44,789 nt of DNA from RHKX01 sp964497825 (lineage in GTDB: Bacteria; Actinomycetota; Thermoleophilia; Solirubrobacterales; 70-9), in NCBI GenBank assembly GCA_964497825.1, contig CAZCFA010000015.1, positions 1 to 44,789 on the forward strand, given 5' to 3'. The position numbers and the translations under genes were made by a program. Positions 42,687 through 44,789 of this stretch are shown here, in pieces; position 1 is the first letter of the stretch; each line of letters opens with the position of its first letter. A model generated the notes under the pieces. That model had not been told where the DNA came from, did not search any database, and was given only the letters and a program-made list of their open reading frames with translations.

Positions 42687-43001
42687 ATGGAGCTGCTGAT
42701 CGCGCTCGCGATCGTGGTCGCCGTCGCGGCCTGGGTGACGGTCCCCTTCTGGCACCGCCGCGCCGCCTCCGAGGACGCCCTCGAGGATCCGGTGCTCGCC
42801 GATCTCGAGGCGCGCAAGCAGGCCAAGTACCGGGAGATCCGCGACAGCGAGCTCGATCACGCCCAGGGCAAGCTCGGCGCCGCGGAGTTCGCCCGTCAGG
42901 ACGCGGAGCTGCGCCGCGAGGCGATCGAGATCCTGAAGCGGATCGACGCGGTCGAGGCGCAGCGGCGCTCGCAGCGGGACCCGGATCAGGACGCGGGCTA
43001 G
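42687..43001 (+). CDS. CcmI-like small membrane protein
   Basis: A 104-residue protein with one N-terminal helix (LLIALAIVVAVAAWVTVPFW) and a long charged helical tail that resembles the N-terminal part of CcmI (LEARKQAKYREIRDSELDHA, then GKLGAAEFARQDAELRREA). CcmI delivers apocytochrome c to the ligase. It is shorter than full CcmI and lacks the TPR domain. GGCGGAGGG precedes ATG 42687. It is the last gene of the ccmE-ccmF unit. Confidence 0.75.
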   Translation: MELLIALAIVVAVAAWVTVPFWHRRAASEDALEDPVLADLEARKQAKYREIRDSELDHAQGKLGAAEFARQDAELRREAIEILKRIDAVEAQRRSQRDPDQDAG

Positions 43002-43006
43002 TCATC

Positions 43007-43012
43007 TAGACT
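43007..43012 (+). promoter_or_regulatory. -10 element of a leaderless secG transcript
   Basis: TAGACT lies 8 nt before GTG 43021, the spacing expected when transcription begins at or next to the start codon. Confidence 0.5.
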
Positions 43013-43020
43013 GCGCGGCC

Positions 43021-43242
43021 GTGGAAACGATCCTCGGCGTATTCCAGGTCGCGATCTCGGTCGTGATGATCTTCCTGATCCTCCTGCACTCGGGCAAGGA
43101 CGCGGGCCTGTCGGGCGCGTTCGGGATCGGTGGCAGCGGCTCGTTCGGCGGCGGCTCGCTGGTCGAGCGCAACCTCGATCGCTGGACGATCTTCTTTGCC
43201 GTCCTGTTCGTCCTCAACACGATCCTCCTGCTCAAGATCTAG
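43021..43242 (+). CDS. secG: SecG subunit of the Sec translocase
   Basis: A 73-residue protein with the two membrane helices and glycine-rich loop of SecG: an N-terminal helix (VFQVAISVVMIFLILLHSG), the loop GKDAGLSGAFGIGGSGSFGG, and a second helix (WTIFFAVLFVLNTILLL). It supports protein export through SecYEG. It begins at GTG 43021 with a leaderless-type promoter. The frame of the following binding protein begins inside it. Confidence 0.93.
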   Translation: METILGVFQVAISVVMIFLILLHSGKDAGLSGAFGIGGSGSFGGGSLVERNLDRWTIFFAVLFVLNTILLLKI

Positions 43243-44173
43243 GCGCCGCGGCCGGCGGCCGGGGTCGCTCGTCGCGCTGCTCGCGCTCGCCCTGCTCGCG
43301 CCCGGTTGCGGCGACGGCACGGGCGCTGATCCGCGCGCCGCGGGTCCGGCGCCGCAGCCGGGGGGGACGCTGCGGATCGCCGTCGCCGCCGACGTCGCGA
43401 CGGTCGATCCACTGCTCGCGAGCACGCGCGCCGAGCGGCTCGTCGCGCGCCAGGTCTACGAGCCGCTGGTCTCGCGCCAGAACGGCCCGTTCGGGCAGAC
43501 CCGGCAGCTGCCGGGGGTGATCCGCTCGCTGCGGCCGCGCCGCGACGCGACGCTGTGGGTCGCGCGCCTGCGCCCCGGGATCGAGTTCTGCGACGGCGAG
43601 CGGCTCGACGCCGACGCGGTCAAGGCCAACGCCGCCCGCTGGAGCGAGGTCGCGCCGGGCCCGCGGCTCGTCCCCGAGCTCGACTTCGTCGACTCGCCCC
43701 GGCCCGAGATCGTCCGCTTCTTCCTCGACCGCCCGCGGCCCGGCTTCGCCCGCACGCTGGCCCGGGCCGAGCTCGGCCTGGTCTCACCGCGGGCGATCGT
43801 GGCCGCCGACGGCGACGACATCCGCCGCCCGCAGGCCGGCGCCGGGCCGTTCGAGCTGCGCGAGCGGGACGGCGCCACGGTCGTGCTCGCCCGCAACGCC
43901 TCCTGGTGGGGAACCGGCCTCGGGCTCGGACCCGGCGTCGATCGGATCGAGGTGCTCGGCGACGAGCGCACGCCGCTGCGCGTCGAGCAGCTCGAGTCCG
44001 GCCTGGTCCAGGTCGCCGACGCGGTCAGGCCGGCGGCGATCGCGGCGAATCCGGCGCTGACGTCGGTGCCCGGCCGCGGCGCGGTGGTCGCGATCGAACG
44101 CTCGGTGCGGGGGATCAGTACCGCCGCCGCCAGCCAATCGCTCGCCGACGTCTGGCTCACCGACCTGCGCTGA
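43196..44173 (+). CDS. Short family-5 extracellular binding protein (peptide-type), unclear start
   Basis: About 325 residues. A hydrophobic signal (SLVALLALALLAPGC) with a probable lipobox is followed by a domain characteristic of SBP_bac_5 peptide/nickel-binding proteins (GTLRIAVAADVATVDPLLAS, then VYEPLVSR, GIEFCDGERLDADAVKANAA). It is much shorter than usual (about 500-600 residues): it ends after GISTAAASQSLADVWLTDLR, which resembles the true C-terminus, so a large middle part is missing. No ATG or GTG lies near the signal peptide; TTG 43196 within secG is the closest, with GTG 43130 further inside secG. No permease genes are nearby. Confidence 0.65.
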   Translation: MPSCSSSTRSSCSRSRRRGRRPGSLVALLALALLAPGCGDGTGADPRAAGPAPQPGGTLRIAVAADVATVDPLLASTRAERLVARQVYEPLVSRQNGPFGQTRQLPGVIRSLRPRRDATLWVARLRPGIEFCDGERLDADAVKANAARWSEVAPGPRLVPELDFVDSPRPEIVRFFLDRPRPGFARTLARAELGLVSPRAIVAADGDDIRRPQAGAGPFELRERDGATVVLARNASWWGTGLGLGPGVDRIEVLGDERTPLRVEQLESGLVQVADAVRPAAIAANPALTSVPGRGAVVAIERSVRGISTAAASQSLADVWLTDLR

Positions 44174-44270
44174 GCGCTCGCCATGCCAAGACCGCGCGCC
44201 CGGGCGACCCACGGCCGACCCGGGCGGCCGGGCCCTGCTCCCCGCCGGCCGGTTCGCCCGTGGGCCGGCG

Positions 44271-44789
44271 TTGGCGGCGCCCGCCCAGCAACTCCACCGC
44301 GGATCGCATCGCTCCTGGCGAAGTGATCCGCAGCGGTTCGCGCCGCTGAGCCGAGTCGGCGCTCGCGGAACGGTTCCGCCGCTGAGGCGGGCCATGGCGC
44401 TCGCGGGGAGGTTCCGCCGCTGGTCGGGATTGGCGGCGCCGCGCCCAGCAACTCCACTGCGGATCGCATGGCACCGGGCGAAGCGATCCGCAGCGGTTCG
44501 CGCCGCTGAGGCAGGTCGGCGCTCGCGGAATGGTTCCGCCGCGGCCAGGGTGGCCCCGGCGCCCGCCGCTGGTCGGGATTGGCGGCGCCCGCCGGAGGGT
44601 TTCGCCGCGGGGCGTGGCCGCGGCGCCGGCTGAAGGCCAGGTGGCCCCGGCGCCCACCGCGGGCCGGCGCCCGCCGGACGATTCCACTGCGGATCGCATG
44701 GCACCTGGCGAAGTGATCCTCATCGGTTCGCGCCGCTGAGGCGCCCATGGCGCTCGCGGAACGGTTCCGCCGCGGCCAGGTGGCCCCGG
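44271..44789. repeat. Mosaic intergenic repeat, three related copies, cut by the window edge
   Basis: Three related blocks start near 44271, 44430 and 44668. Each contains GCGGATCGCAT..., then GGTTCGCGCCGCTGAG, then a palindromic segment (GCGGAACGGTTCCGC at copies 1 and 3, GCGGAATGGTTCCGC at copy 2). GCGGATCGC and GCGATCCGC are perfect inverted arms in copy 2 (44459-44491). A further element (GCCAGGTGGCCCCGG, and a one-base variant) occurs near 44543, 44636 and 44775. The copies are not in a constant frame, so coding is unlikely. It is probably a genome-specific intergenic repeat family. I see no gene at 44174-44270. Confidence 0.85.

Noticed and set aside
44157..44789. Protein-coding ORFs in the right-edge repeat
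   Set aside because: Several frames in both directions show the same repeated peptide, because the DNA repeats; none has a domain or a binding site.

Overview
The window is very GC-rich throughout, with start codons split among ATG, GTG and TTG. Many genes have a TAnnnT-type -10 element only 7-10 nt before the start codon, as expected for leaderless transcripts. Gene content (CysO/CysM/Mec cysteine synthesis, CGNR regulator, DUF1802, DUF1152, a secreted Ig-like protein of a type common in this group, system-I cytochrome c maturation with a Cys-type CcmE) points to an actinobacterium, most likely class Thermoleophilia (Solirubrobacterales). That assignment is inference, since there is no rRNA here. 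Ten Ns at 25133-25142 mark a scaffold gap.

Layout. 1-257: an 83-bp tandem repeat cut by the window edge. 276-2908: a NarL-type two-component pair, divergent from htpX. 2918-5282: a CGNR regulator, a 32-codon ORF behind an unusual direct-repeat promoter region, then a rhodanese-ThiF (MoeZ-like) gene and a CysO-type sulfur carrier gene. 5423-13314: a surface polysaccharide block (O-antigen ligase-like polymerase, polyprenyl-phosphate sugar transferase, two GT2 enzymes) flanked by two paralogous glycosidase-like secreted proteins. 13372-15915: a polar amino acid ABC importer. 16053-17921: cysM, mec and a zinc-ribbon/DUF2007 gene with no conventional start codon. 18158-21319: HD hydrolase, a peptidase-like hypothetical protein, DUF1152 and DUF1802. 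21495-28086: hyuB/hyuA, a gapped hypothetical gene, nadB and an HDAC-family deacetylase. 28076-32258: a 1067-residue coiled-coil protein with a C-terminal helix-hairpin-helix, downstream of a GT4 glycosyltransferase. 32415-34954: a Flp-like pilin, then rph-rdgB-CDF transporter with overlapping ends. 34962-37969: small genes and a secreted Ig-like protein. 38008-43001: cytochrome c maturation genes in two divergent groups around tRNA-Gly(CCC) and an SDR. 43021-44173: secG and a short family-5 binding protein. 44271-44789: a mosaic intergenic repeat running off the right edge.

The most coherent story is sulfur metabolism. The four proteins of the M. tuberculosis-type CysO pathway (activator, carrier, phosphoserine-dependent synthase, JAMM hydrolase) are encoded at two loci 11 kb apart. 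The first genes of both loci carry the same 19-nt palindrome-containing element in identical register over the -10 region and start codon, which suggests a shared regulator.
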